Source of the DNA: Clostridia bacterium
Lineage (GTDB): Bacteria; Bacillota; Clostridia; Oscillospirales; Acutalibacteraceae
Reading direction: 5' to 3'
Assembly: GCA_017942105.1 (NCBI GenBank)
Contig: JAGAVE010000074.1
Coordinates: 1-50,418 of the forward strand
DNA length: 50,418 bases
Shown here piece by piece: positions 44,077-50,418 of the stretch; the first letter of the stretch is position 1, and every line of letters begins with the position of its first letter. A program made the position numbers and the translations under genes. Below the pieces are notes generated by a model. The model was not told the origin of the DNA, ran no database searches, and saw nothing but the letters and a program-made list of their open reading frames with translations.

Positions 44077-46380
44077 ATGGGACTCGGTTCACACATTTTA
44101 TGGTACAATCATCCTGCTAAGGAGTGGGTTGAGGCGCTTCCTCTTGGTAACGGCAGCCTCGGTGCAATGGTTTTCGGCGGTGCAGACAAAGAAACAATCG
44201 GTCTGAACCTTGACACACTCTGGTCAGGTTATTCACATAAATACACTGTTGAAAACAAAGCTGAGCATTTCTTCAAAGCCCGCGAGCTTGCTCTTGACGG
44301 AAAAATGATCGAATCAAGAGATTATATCGAAGAAAACTTCACCGGAGATGACTGCGAATGGTATGTCCAGCTCGGCAAGCTCATCATCACATCAAACATT
44401 CATATGTGCGCCAAGAAGTACAGGCGAGAGCTTGACATCGCAACAGCGGTTACGAAGGCTCAGTTCACAGCCAACGATACAGAGTACACAAGAGAAGGCT
44501 TTATCAGCAACCCCGATAAAGTCCTTGTTTATTCAATGACTGCACAAGGAAAGAAAAAGCTTGATTTCAACGCAATGATAAAGTGCGACCTTAAATATGA
44601 TGTTGAAGTATGCGGTGATACATACATTCTTCGCGGTGTCTGCCCCTCACAAATCGGCTTTTCAAGAGATCCGATCCCCGATCCCGAATACTATGAGGGT
44701 GAGAAAAAGGGTATCGAATTCTGCTGTATGTTCAAGGTAATAACCGACGGTCAGTGCAAAGCTACGAAGAAATATCTCAATGTCTCTGACGCTACATATG
44801 CACATATCATCCTTACCGCTGAAAGCAACTTTGAAGCCTGGGATAAGCCGCTTTACGAGTCAACCAAGGATTACGAGGGCATCTGCCGCAAGAACATTGC
44901 TTCTGCTGCAGAAAAAGGCGTTCAGGAGCTTAAAGCCAGACACATTGCCGATCATAAGGAATATTATGACCGAGTTTCAATTGATCTCGGAAACAGCAAG
45001 AAAGACGGTACTCCTACAAACCGCAGACTTCACGAATTTCTTCGCAACAAGGATAATGACAATGATCTTTACTGTCTTCTTTTTAACTACGGTCGTTATC
45101 TTACTATTGCAGGTTCAAGAAAAGGCTCTCAGGCTATGACTCTTCAGGGTATCTGGACATTTAAAATGTGCTCACCCTGGCGTTCTAACTACACAACAAA
45201 CATCAACACTGAAATGAACTACTGGCCGACTATGCCTTGTTCACTTCCCGAAATGAACGCTCCTCTTATTGATTTCATCAAAGAGCTTTCCGTTTCAGGT
45301 AAAGAGGTTGCAAAAAATTACTATAATGCAGGCGGCTTCTGCGTTCATCATAATGTTGACCTCTGGAGAATTCCGACACCTTCAAAAGGTAACCCCGTAT
45401 GGTCATTCTGGCCGATGGCAGGTGCTTGGTTCTGCCGTCACCTCTACGAGCAGTATGAATACACTCTTGACAAGGAATATCTCAAAGAAACGGCTTTGCC
45501 GATAATGGAATCTGCCGCAAGATTCTGCCTCGATCTTCTCATTGAAGATAAGGACGGATATCTCATTTTCGCTCCTTCAACATCACCTGAAAACGAATAC
45601 AAAATCGGCAGAGAGGATTGTTCAGTCAGCGAAACAACTTATATGACAATGGGCATCATCCGTGACCTTTTCAAAAACATTCTTAAATCAGCTGAAATCC
45701 TCGGAGCAGACAGCGATGTTATTGCTGAAATCAAAGAGAAAAACGATAAGCTTCTCCCGTTCAGAACAGGCTCAAAGGGTCAGCTTCTTGAATGGTACAA
45801 GGATGAGATAGGATTTGACCAGTATCACCGTCATGTTTCTCATCTCTATTCACTCTTCCCTGCAGACCTCATTTCAGTTGATGAAACCCCTGAACTCGCT
45901 CAGGCAGCAAGAAGAACACTTGAACTGCGTGGAGACAACGGTACCGGCTGGAGCCTTGGATGGAAAATCAATTTCTGGGCAAGACTTCGCGACAAAGAAA
46001 AGGTTATCAAGCTTATCGACAACCAGTTGAGATATATCAACCCGAGATACCCCAGCGGCAGAGGCGGCACATTCCCGAATATGTTTGACGCCCATCCCCC
46101 GTTCCAGATTGACGGTAACTTCGGTGCTACAAGCGGTATCGCTCAGGCTCTTATGCAGTCTTTTGAAAACAGAATCCTTATCCTCCCTGCGCTTCCCGAT
46201 AAGTGGGCAGACGGTCATATTCACGGTCTTACTGCAAAGGGCGGAGTAAAGGTTGACATCGATTGGGCAAACAACAAGCTCACAAAGCTCACTCTTGAAG
46301 GCAAGGGTGATTATGAAATCGTTTACGACGGAAAGACTGTCAATGTTACTCTTGACGGCAAAAAGGATGTTGAATTTTAA
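44077..46380 (+). CDS. GH95 alpha-L-fucosidase
   Basis: The enzyme of 767 residues belongs to family GH95, inverting enzymes that mostly cut alpha-1,2-linked L-fucose (some cut galactose). The N-terminal beta domain begins LWYNHPAKEWVEALPLGNG and IGLNLDTLWSG, as is typical. In the (alpha/alpha)6 barrel, TTNINTEMNYWPTMP carries the paired asparagines of the active site, and FQIDGNFGATSGIAQAL the catalytic aspartate. There is no signal peptide, so it should act on imported oligosaccharides, as expected also for the GH29 and GH78 proteins in the window. The HAD gene starts on its last base (TAATG), so both are coupled. Confidence 0.95.
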   Translation: MGLGSHILWYNHPAKEWVEALPLGNGSLGAMVFGGADKETIGLNLDTLWSGYSHKYTVENKAEHFFKARELALDGKMIESRDYIEENFTGDDCEWYVQLGKLIITSNIHMCAKKYRRELDIATAVTKAQFTANDTEYTREGFISNPDKVLVYSMTAQGKKKLDFNAMIKCDLKYDVEVCGDTYILRGVCPSQIGFSRDPIPDPEYYEGEKKGIEFCCMFKVITDGQCKATKKYLNVSDATYAHIILTAESNFEAWDKPLYESTKDYEGICRKNIASAAEKGVQELKARHIADHKEYYDRVSIDLGNSKKDGTPTNRRLHEFLRNKDNDNDLYCLLFNYGRYLTIAGSRKGSQAMTLQGIWTFKMCSPWRSNYTTNINTEMNYWPTMPCSLPEMNAPLIDFIKELSVSGKEVAKNYYNAGGFCVHHNVDLWRIPTPSKGNPVWSFWPMAGAWFCRHLYEQYEYTLDKEYLKETALPIMESAARFCLDLLIEDKDGYLIFAPSTSPENEYKIGREDCSVSETTYMTMGIIRDLFKNILKSAEILGADSDVIAEIKEKNDKLLPFRTGSKGQLLEWYKDEIGFDQYHRHVSHLYSLFPADLISVDETPELAQAARRTLELRGDNGTGWSLGWKINFWARLRDKEKVIKLIDNQLRYINPRYPSGRGGTFPNMFDAHPPFQIDGNFGATSGIAQALMQSFENRILILPALPDKWADGHIHGLTAKGGVKVDIDWANNKLTKLTLEGKGDYEIVYDGKTVNVTLDGKKDVEF

Positions 46381-46949
46381 TGATTGCTGATCTTTACGAT
46401 TTTGATAGAACAATATTCAACGGCGAATCAGGTACATATTTTTATCTTTTCGAGTTGAGAAGACATCCCCGTTTCCTGCTAAATCTCCCCGGTCACATTA
46501 TAACGCTTATCAAGTTCAGTCTCGGAAAAATATCCACCGAAAAATTCAAGGAAACTTTTTATGGACCCTTGAAAAGTGTTGACTGCGAGAAAGAAACAAA
46601 GCTTTTCTGGGAAAAATACGAGCATAAAATCAACCCGTATTTTCTCAACAGAGATAAGAGTGTAAAAACCATCGTCTGCTCAGCTTCTCCCGTTTTTCAG
46701 ATAAAACCGATTTGCGATAAACTCGGTGTCGATCTGATCGTTGCAACTGAATTTGACCCAAAGACCGGCAAAGCAATCGGTCTTAACTGCAAGGACGGAG
46801 AAAAAATCGAGCGTATGAAAAAGGATGCCGCAGGATATACAATCAGAGATGTTTATACGGACAATCTCAAGTCCGACGGTCCTCTTCTTACTCTTGCAAC
46901 GAGAGATAAATATCATGTTGTAAAGGGCAAAACAACTAAAATCAATTAA
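46380..46949 (+). CDS. HAD-family phosphatase (SerB-like)
   Basis: This 189-residue haloacid dehalogenase-type hydrolase has motif I as YDFDRTIF (nucleophile and acid aspartates), motif II as VCSASP, and motif IV near VYTDNLKSDGPLL. The layout is that of the phosphoserine phosphatase-like subgroup with a small helical cap. It may release phosphate from a sugar phosphate or a lipid-like phosphate; the substrate is unknown. Its ATG overlaps the GH95 stop by one base, so it is made together with the fucosidase. A ten-pair hairpin follows. Confidence 0.85.
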   Translation: MIADLYDFDRTIFNGESGTYFYLFELRRHPRFLLNLPGHIITLIKFSLGKISTEKFKETFYGPLKSVDCEKETKLFWEKYEHKINPYFLNRDKSVKTIVCSASPVFQIKPICDKLGVDLIVATEFDPKTGKAIGLNCKDGEKIERMKKDAAGYTIRDVYTDNLKSDGPLLTLATRDKYHVVKGKTTKIN

Positions 46950-46958
46950 AAAAATAAT

Positions 46959-46994
46959 GCTGTGTGCCAAAATTCGGCGCACAGCATTTGTTCT
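46959..46994. terminator. Terminator between HAD and lipoprotein genes
   Basis: The stem GCTGTGTGCC (46959-46968) with GGCGCACAGC (46976-46985) has one G-T pair and is followed by ATTTGTTCTTT on the plus strand; AATTAAAAAAATAATGC on the other side gives an imperfect T-run for the minus strand. Confidence 0.72.
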
Positions 46995-47438
46995 TTAAAG
47001 TCCCAGTCTGTTTTCAAATTCAGTTTCACTCATTTGCTTGCCGGAGGCATCGTAAAAGCATCCGTCCTTCTGCGTTGCGACAAATTTGCCGCCGGGTGTA
47101 TAATAATCGATTTGTTTAGCATTTCCCATTATATCAGCTAGAGCAACCGTAAAATAATACACCATCCTACCGTTTTCATAAACCGCCGTCTTCGTGACCA
47201 AGCCGTCTTCATCGTAATATTCAATATAATAATCTTTATCTCCGCCGTACTTTTCACTCGTCTGAACACTGCCGACAGTACGGTCCTCAAAGTCGGGATC
47301 AACTGCAATCGGAGCTTTCTGCGTTGTTGCTGCAGTTCCTGCTTCAGTTGCATCACCTTCTGCCGGCGTACTGTTGCAGGCAGAAAAAACTGAAATAATT
47401 ATTAATATAATTGAAAGGCAAACGCTAAATTTCTTCAT
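46995..47438 (-). CDS. Small lipoprotein of unknown function
   Basis: The protein of 147 residues has a lipoprotein signal: MKKFSVCLSIILIIISVFSAC with the modified cysteine at about residue 21. After a linker rich in Thr, Ala and Glu comes a compact domain with repeats of the MORN/YwqK-like type (YYIEYYDEDGLVTKTAVYENG, continuing to a similar YYTPGGKFVA). Such repeats are common in surface proteins, but no function can be assigned. It has its own promoter at 47480-47508. It lies between the HAD gene and perR, on the opposite strand from both. Confidence 0.75.
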   Translation of the reverse strand: MKKFSVCLSIILIIISVFSACNSTPAEGDATEAGTAATTQKAPIAVDPDFEDRTVGSVQTSEKYGGDKDYYIEYYDEDGLVTKTAVYENGRMVYYFTVALADIMGNAKQIDYYTPGGKFVATQKDGCFYDASGKQMSETEFENRLGL

Positions 47439-47479
47439 TTATTTTCATCCTTTTGCTATAAAATTGATATTACTGATAC

Positions 47480-47508
47480 ATATTAACTTAGAAAAGAAAA
47501 AAAGTCAA
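47480..47508 (-). promoter_or_regulatory. Promoter of the small lipoprotein gene
   Basis: On the minus strand TTGACT (47508-47503), 17 bases, TAATAT (47485-47480). Confidence 0.6.
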
Positions 47509-47527
47509 AAATTTTTTCAAAAAAGTA

Positions 47528-47555
47528 TTGACAAATCTCTTAAATCAATTATAAT
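47528..47555 (+). promoter_or_regulatory. Promoter of perR-rubrerythrin
   Basis: TTGACA (47528-47533), 16 bases, TATAAT (47550-47555). Confidence 0.75.
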
Positions 47556-47563
47556 AATAGTAA

Positions 47564-47578
47564 CAATTATCATTATTG
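47564..47578. promoter_or_regulatory. Fur/PerR-type operator
   Basis: CAATTAT-C-ATTATTG is a 7-1-7 inverted repeat with six of seven arm positions matching, the layout of a PerR/Fur box. It starts eight bases after the -10, so bound regulator would block the start of transcription of its own gene and of the rubrerythrin. Confidence 0.7.
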
Positions 47579-47593
47579 ATTGGAGGTCATACA

Positions 47594-47974
47594 ATGGCAG
47601 TAACGAAACACAGCAAGCAACGCGATGCAATTATGGATGAGTTGTGCCAAAGGCATGACCACCCGACAGCCGAGGAGCTTTACCTGGCTCTTAAAATGAA
47701 GATGCCTAATCTCAGCCTCGGAACGGTTTACAGAAATCTGAATATGCTTTCCGATGACGGAACGATTCAGAAAATCTCGGTCGGCGGTGCTGATCACTTT
47801 GACGGCAACGCAAATAATCATTATCATATGCTCTGCTCGGAGTGCAAAAGACTTTACGATGTCACCTACCCCTTGCTGGAGGATATTGAGAAAAAAGCAG
47901 TAAACTTTGTAGACGGAAAGATTACATCACATACGATAACATTCATCGGTGTATGTAACGGATGTCTGCATTGA
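47594..47974 (+). CDS. perR: PerR-like Fur-family peroxide regulator
   Basis: The protein of 126 residues has the Fur winged-helix domain (HDHPTAEELYLAL, LSLGTVYRNLNML) and the dimerisation domain with structural zinc cysteines (CSECKRLYD and VCNGCLH). Residues that bind the regulatory metal in PerR are in place: His in RHDHP, Asp in HFDGN, the pair in NHYHMLC and Asp in LYDVTYP. The aspartates favour PerR over Fur. In PerR, iron-catalysed oxidation of the histidines by peroxide causes release from DNA. The start at 47594 follows TGGAGGT. The operator in front and the rubrerythrin 44 bases behind support a peroxide-response unit. Confidence 0.9.
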   Translation: MAVTKHSKQRDAIMDELCQRHDHPTAEELYLALKMKMPNLSLGTVYRNLNMLSDDGTIQKISVGGADHFDGNANNHYHMLCSECKRLYDVTYPLLEDIEKKAVNFVDGKITSHTITFIGVCNGCLH

Positions 47975-48018
47975 ATATAAAAAATTAATTATTTAAATTT
48001 ATTTGGAGGTAAATTATT

Positions 48019-48564
48019 ATGGCAAAATGGGTATGTAGCGTATGCGGTTATGTTCACGAGGGAGATTCAGCACCTGAATTCTGCCCGCAGTGCAAGGTTC
48101 CTGCAGAGAAGTTCACAAAGCAGGAAGAAAACAATCTTTCATGGGCAGCAGAGCACGTTGTAGGCGTAGCACAGGGTGTTTCTGAAGACATCATTATGGA
48201 CCTTCGTGCAAACTTTGAAGGTGAATGTTCAGAGGTTGGTATGTACCTTGCAATGGCAAGAGTTGCTCACCGTGAAGGCTATCCTGAAATCGGTCTTTAC
48301 TGGGAGAAGGCAGCTTATGAAGAGGCTGAGCATGCAGCTAAGTTTGCAGAGCTCCTCGGTGAAGTTGTAACAGACTCAACAAAGAAGAACCTTGAGCTCA
48401 GAGTTGCTGCTGAGAACGGCGCAACAGCAGGTAAATTTGACCTTGCTAAGAGAGCTAAGGCAGCTAACCTTGACGCTATCCACGATACAGTTCACGAAAT
48501 GGCTCGTGACGAAGCAAGACACGGCAAGGCATTCCAGGGTCTTCTTGAGAGATATTTTGGTTAA
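48019..48564 (+). CDS. Reverse rubrerythrin
   Basis: This 181-residue iron protein reduces hydrogen peroxide, and often oxygen, in anaerobes. The rubredoxin-like domain is at the N-terminus (KWVCSVCGYVHEGD, EFCPQCKVPAEKF), in front of the ferritin-like di-iron domain (ANFEGECSEVGMYLAMAR, YEEAEHAAKFAELLGE, MARDEARHGKAFQGLL). This order is the opposite of classical rubrerythrin and marks the oxygen-induced reverse type described in Clostridium acetobutylicum. It follows the perR-like gene by 44 bases with a TGGAGGT box and is likely repressed by it. A ten-pair terminator follows. Confidence 0.95.
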   Translation: MAKWVCSVCGYVHEGDSAPEFCPQCKVPAEKFTKQEENNLSWAAEHVVGVAQGVSEDIIMDLRANFEGECSEVGMYLAMARVAHREGYPEIGLYWEKAAYEEAEHAAKFAELLGEVVTDSTKKNLELRVAAENGATAGKFDLAKRAKAANLDAIHDTVHEMARDEARHGKAFQGLLERYFG

Positions 48565-48585
48565 TTAAACCCCAATAAATAAACG

Positions 48586-48615
48586 AAGAGTGGCTGAAAA
48601 GCCACTCTTTTTTTG
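48586..48615 (+). terminator. Terminator of perR-rubrerythrin
   Basis: The stem AAGAGTGGCT (48586-48595), loop GAAA, AGCCACTCTT (48600-48609) is followed by TTTTTG. Confidence 0.92.
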
Positions 48616-48698
48616 ATTAAGTCTTCAGGACACAGAACTGTATAAAACATTAGTCCATTTACATAAAAGCAAGATGCGATATTGAGTATTAATCAGAA

Positions 48699-49247
48699 TC
48701 ATTCATCAACAGTAACTGAACCAGATACCTTGATAATTTCAACCTTGATATCAGTATCGGATAACTCGTCATAAATCGGCATATTGTCGCTCCATTCACC
48801 CTTATAGTTTTCCCATTCAAGGTTCGCTGTTGTTGACCATTTTCCGTCGCTTGAAAGATCAAAAGTAATTTCTTTGTAATTAGCTGACATATTGTATTCT
48901 ACTTCGCTGCGTTTATTTCCGCTTGTGAATTCCCAACCGCAATTCAAACCACCACCGACCCAAATCTGACAAGTGATTGATACATTTTTAAACTCAGAAC
49001 CACTCTTATTTACTGTTTCAACAAGTATACTTGCAGCACCCTTTGCACCGAAATAACCACCTGAAAAACCATAACCTTCATAGAATTCACATTCTTTAAC
49101 CTTTGAAGAAAAGCTCAGATAGGAGCCAATGTTTTCGGCAGTAAGGTCAACCTGATTTGCTTTAGCTTCCTCACTCTTATCCTCGCCACAGGCAACAAAA
49201 GACAAACACATCACCATCGCCAGAAATAAAGCTAAAAATTTTTTCAT
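48699..49247 (-). CDS. Lipoprotein of unknown function (182 residues)
   Basis: The protein starts MKKFLALFLAMVMCLSFVAC with a lipobox whose cysteine is at about residue 20. The mature part is acidic and rich in beta strands (ASILVETVNKSGSEFKNVSI, KVEIIKVSGSVTV), resembling FxLYD or immunoglobulin-like domains found in secreted Firmicute proteins. I cannot assign a function. The start at 49247 has GGAGG upstream; an in-frame ATG at 49262 overlaps it. A promoter with a leader of about 110 bases lies at 49366-49394. It is divergent from an XRE regulator. Confidence 0.75.
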   Translation of the reverse strand: MKKFLALFLAMVMCLSFVACGEDKSEEAKANQVDLTAENIGSYLSFSSKVKECEFYEGYGFSGGYFGAKGAASILVETVNKSGSEFKNVSITCQIWVGGGLNCGWEFTSGNKRSEVEYNMSANYKEITFDLSSDGKWSTTANLEWENYKGEWSDNMPIYDELSDTDIKVEIIKVSGSVTVDE

Positions 49248-49365
49248 CGATTTTTCCTCCATTTACATTTTAAAATCAGTGTAAAACGATAGCAAGAACA
49301 TATAAATACAACCGGATTTAAAATCAAAAACCGACATATTCTCTGCATTTCGTCTCGCAATTGTC

Positions 49366-49394
49366 ATTATAACTCAACTTTTGACTTGTGTCAG
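49366..49394 (-). promoter_or_regulatory. Promoter of the 182-residue lipoprotein
   Basis: On the minus strand CTGACA (49394-49389), 17 bases, TATAAT (49371-49366). It leaves a leader of about 110 bases in which I see no clear structure. Confidence 0.6.
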
Positions 49395-49478
49395 TAGCAT
49401 TATGCGATTGTGACAAGGTTTATTATTTGTGTTAATGTCCATAAAATATAAATATTAAGTATTTTAGGTGGGATAGTT

Positions 49479-49703
49479 TTGAAACAGGAATACAAAGAAC
49501 TTTACGAAAAATTCGGTTTGAATGTTGTGTTTTACCGCAAAAAGAAAAAATTGACCCAACTTCAGTTAGCAGAACTCGCCGATATAGACAGAAGCCATAT
49601 AAGCGCAATCGAACTTGGAAAGGTCGGAGTGTCCTTTGATGTTATCTTCAAGCTTTGCGAGGTTCTCGAAATAACACCTAAGGAATTATTTGATTTCAGG
49701 TAG
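49479..49703 (+). CDS. XRE-family transcriptional regulator (74 residues)
   Basis: This is a single helix-turn-helix domain: VVFYRKKKKLTQLQLAELAD, recognition helix DRSHISAIELGKVGVSF, and ending CEVLEITPKELFDFR. It begins with TTG after an AGGTGGGA box. No sensor domain is present. A weak promoter may be TTGTGA-17-GTTAAT at about 49410-49440. It lies divergent from the 182-residue lipoprotein gene and convergent with a 69-residue hydrophobic ORF, whose promoter carries a perfect palindrome in its spacer. Either neighbour could be its target. Confidence 0.92.
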   Translation: MKQEYKELYEKFGLNVVFYRKKKKLTQLQLAELADIDRSHISAIELGKVGVSFDVIFKLCEVLEITPKELFDFR

Positions 49704-49711
49704 TAACATAA

Positions 49712-49743
49712 AAAACGGAGCAGACGAAAATCTGCTCCGTTTT
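49712..49743. terminator. Bidirectional terminator between XRE and hydrophobic ORF
   Basis: A 13-pair perfect stem AAAACGGAGCAGA (49712-49724) with TCTGCTCCGTTTT (49731-49743) has A- and T-rich flanks on both sides. Confidence 0.88.
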
Positions 49744-49773
49744 GAACTATAAAGAAATTAAAGAAGAATTTGT

Positions 49774-49983
49774 TCAGCTAAGAAATTGAGCAAAAAACTC
49801 AAGGACAGGTGCAAATGCCTGAACAATTGTTTCACTTTTAAAAGCATTTTCCCAATCAACAGAACCGAGTAATGCATTCAAAGCTTCAGTATCTATTCCT
49901 AATAAACTTCCAATTCCTGTAAATACATATTCCAAGGCTAATAAAGGTAATATAAAAATAAGAACCATAGGTGAACCCATCAT
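49774..49983 (-). CDS. 69-residue hydrophobic protein beside the rRNA operon
   Basis: I do not recognise this protein. It starts MMGSPMVLIFILPLLALEYV, one membrane-type segment, and continues with an amphipathic acidic half (TEALNALLGSVDWENAF, then VQAFAPVLEFFAQFLS). It carries only one basic residue. The ribosome binding site AGGAGGT is close to ideal. Its promoter, TTGACA-17-TACAAT, contains a 14-bp perfect palindrome. A terminator shared with the XRE gene lies downstream. The layout repeats that of the 34-residue peptide at 38852: strong promoter, operator in the spacer, small hydrophobic product, XRE regulator next door. Confidence 0.68.
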   Translation of the reverse strand: MMGSPMVLIFILPLLALEYVFTGIGSLLGIDTEALNALLGSVDWENAFKSETIVQAFAPVLEFFAQFLS

Positions 49984-50014
49984 AATAAACTACCTCCTAA
50001 CTTTTAATAAATCT

Positions 50015-50043
50015 ATTGTATATATGTATACATATGTTGTCAA
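50015..50043 (-). promoter_or_regulatory. Promoter with palindromic operator in its spacer
   Basis: On the minus strand TTGACA (50043-50038), 17 bases, TACAAT (50020-50015) drive the 69-residue ORF. ATATGTATACATAT (50022-50035) is a perfect palindrome lying wholly inside the spacer. Confidence 0.75.
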
Positions 50044-50052
50044 GTGTTTTGC

Positions 50053-50084
50053 AAAAAAGAAACCGTAGCTAGATGCTACGGTTT
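50053..50084 (-). terminator. Terminator of the rRNA operon
   Basis: On the minus strand the stem AAACCGTAGC/GCTACGGTTT (50084-50075 with 50069-50060) is followed by CTTTTTTGC. It comes about 100 bases after the 23S rRNA end. Confidence 0.88.
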
Positions 50085-50182
50085 TAAGTCTATATTGGTT
50101 ACGCACCTTCAAAACTGAACAAAGACATGTAGTAAAGTGAGTTTAGCTTTTCGCTTATTCGTACCTGAACCAATAATTCCTT
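50085..50182 (-). other. Spacer after 23S rRNA, no 5S rRNA or tRNA seen
   Basis: About 98 bases lie between the 23S end and the terminator. They contain TTGTTCAGTTTTGAAGG (minus strand), a motif frequent in Firmicute rRNA spacers and probably part of processing or antitermination. A 5S gene of about 117 bases does not fit, and none of its conserved blocks is present. Confidence 0.7.
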
Positions 50183-50418
50183 ATGGTCAAGCCCTCGACC
50201 TATTAGTACTGCCCAGCTGAAAGTATCACTACTCTTACACCTGCAGCCTATCAACCTCATAGTCCTTGAGGGGTCTTACTAGCTTATGCTATGGGATATC
50301 TTATCTTGGAGGGGGCTTCACGCTTAGATGCTTTCAGCGTTTATCCCGTCCGCACTTAGCTGCCCAGCCGTGCCATTGGCATGACAACTGGTGCACCAGC
50401 GGTGCGTCCATCCCGGTC
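50183..50418 (-). rRNA. 23S ribosomal RNA, 3' end (partial)
   Basis: Read on the minus strand, the segment is the last roughly 235 bases of 23S rRNA. Recognisable conserved blocks are GACCGGGATGGACGCACC at the window edge, GGTGCACCAGTTGTCATGCC, GCTAAGTGCGGACGGGATAA, GAAAGCATCTAAGCGTGAAG, and the end block TACTAATAGGTCGAGGGCTT. The 3' end is placed just after GACC at about 50183. The remainder of the gene lies beyond the window. Confidence 0.97.

Noticed and set aside
45874-46413. Minus-strand ORF of 179 residues opposite the GH95 end
   Set aside because: It overlaps catalytic parts of GH95 and the coupled HAD start; no motif of its own.

Overview
The window looks like a chromosomal segment of an anaerobic, spore-forming, gut-type Firmicute of class Clostridia, plausibly an Oscillospirales/Ruminococcaceae relative. 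The evidence is: sporulation genes (YunB, YmxH/YlmC and SpoVB families), AddAB instead of RecBCD, a fused IspH-ribosomal protein S1, a PerR-like regulator next to a reverse rubrerythrin, several glycan-degrading enzymes, and moderate to low GC with AGGAGG-type ribosome binding sites. The taxonomic call is inference. No database search was run, and all promoters, terminators and RNA structures were read by eye. Positions of short sites may be off by a base.

Region by region. 1-1500: two adjacent nested-palindrome repeats, an RCC1-repeat lipoprotein whose reading frame ends inside one of them, and a structured leader or small RNA with its own promoter and terminator. 1549-8170 (minus): dgt, dnaG, rpoD, yunB and ligA, a replication/transcription cluster. 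8244-16085 (minus): yigZ, rpmE, addA and addB. 16155-21250: a GH29 fucosidase-like gene, a 43-residue ORF behind a perfect consensus promoter, a secreted ceramidase-like protein, ymxH and an aquaporin. 21252-28947 (minus): sugar isomerase, GH78 rhamnosidase, Gfo/Idh oxidoreductase, secreted PHP-domain protein, and a secreted LCAT-like hydrolase. 29044-38622: a SpoVB-like flippase, then a membrane-anchored lipase-like protein, a PHP phosphoesterase, a second ceramidase-like protein, an M20 peptidase, an acyl-CoA synthetase and an ICMT/DUF1295-type membrane protein. 38852-39290: a 34-residue hydrophobic peptide divergent from an XRE regulator with two perfect operators. 39332-43941 (minus): BaiN-type flavoprotein, cmk, plsC and ispH-rpsA. 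44077-46949: GH95 fucosidase and a HAD phosphatase. 46995-49247: two lipoproteins flanking perR-rubrerythrin. 49479-50043: a second XRE regulator beside a 69-residue hydrophobic ORF. 50183-50418: the 3' end of 23S rRNA on the minus strand.

How the parts may work together. GH29, GH78 and GH95 enzymes without signal peptides, a sugar isomerase, an oxidoreductase and a HAD phosphatase suggest intracellular breakdown of imported fucose/rhamnose oligosaccharides. Two ceramidase-like proteins, two lipase-like proteins, an acyl-CoA synthetase and PlsC suggest acquisition and recycling of acyl chains, possibly from host or diet lipids. perR-rubrerythrin is an oxygen/peroxide defence unit.

The best candidates for something undescribed are: the XRE/34-residue peptide locus, whose operator sits between the -35 and -10 of a consensus promoter; its architectural look-alike beside the rRNA operon; the structured RNA at 1203-1373; and the 43-residue ORF at 17822.
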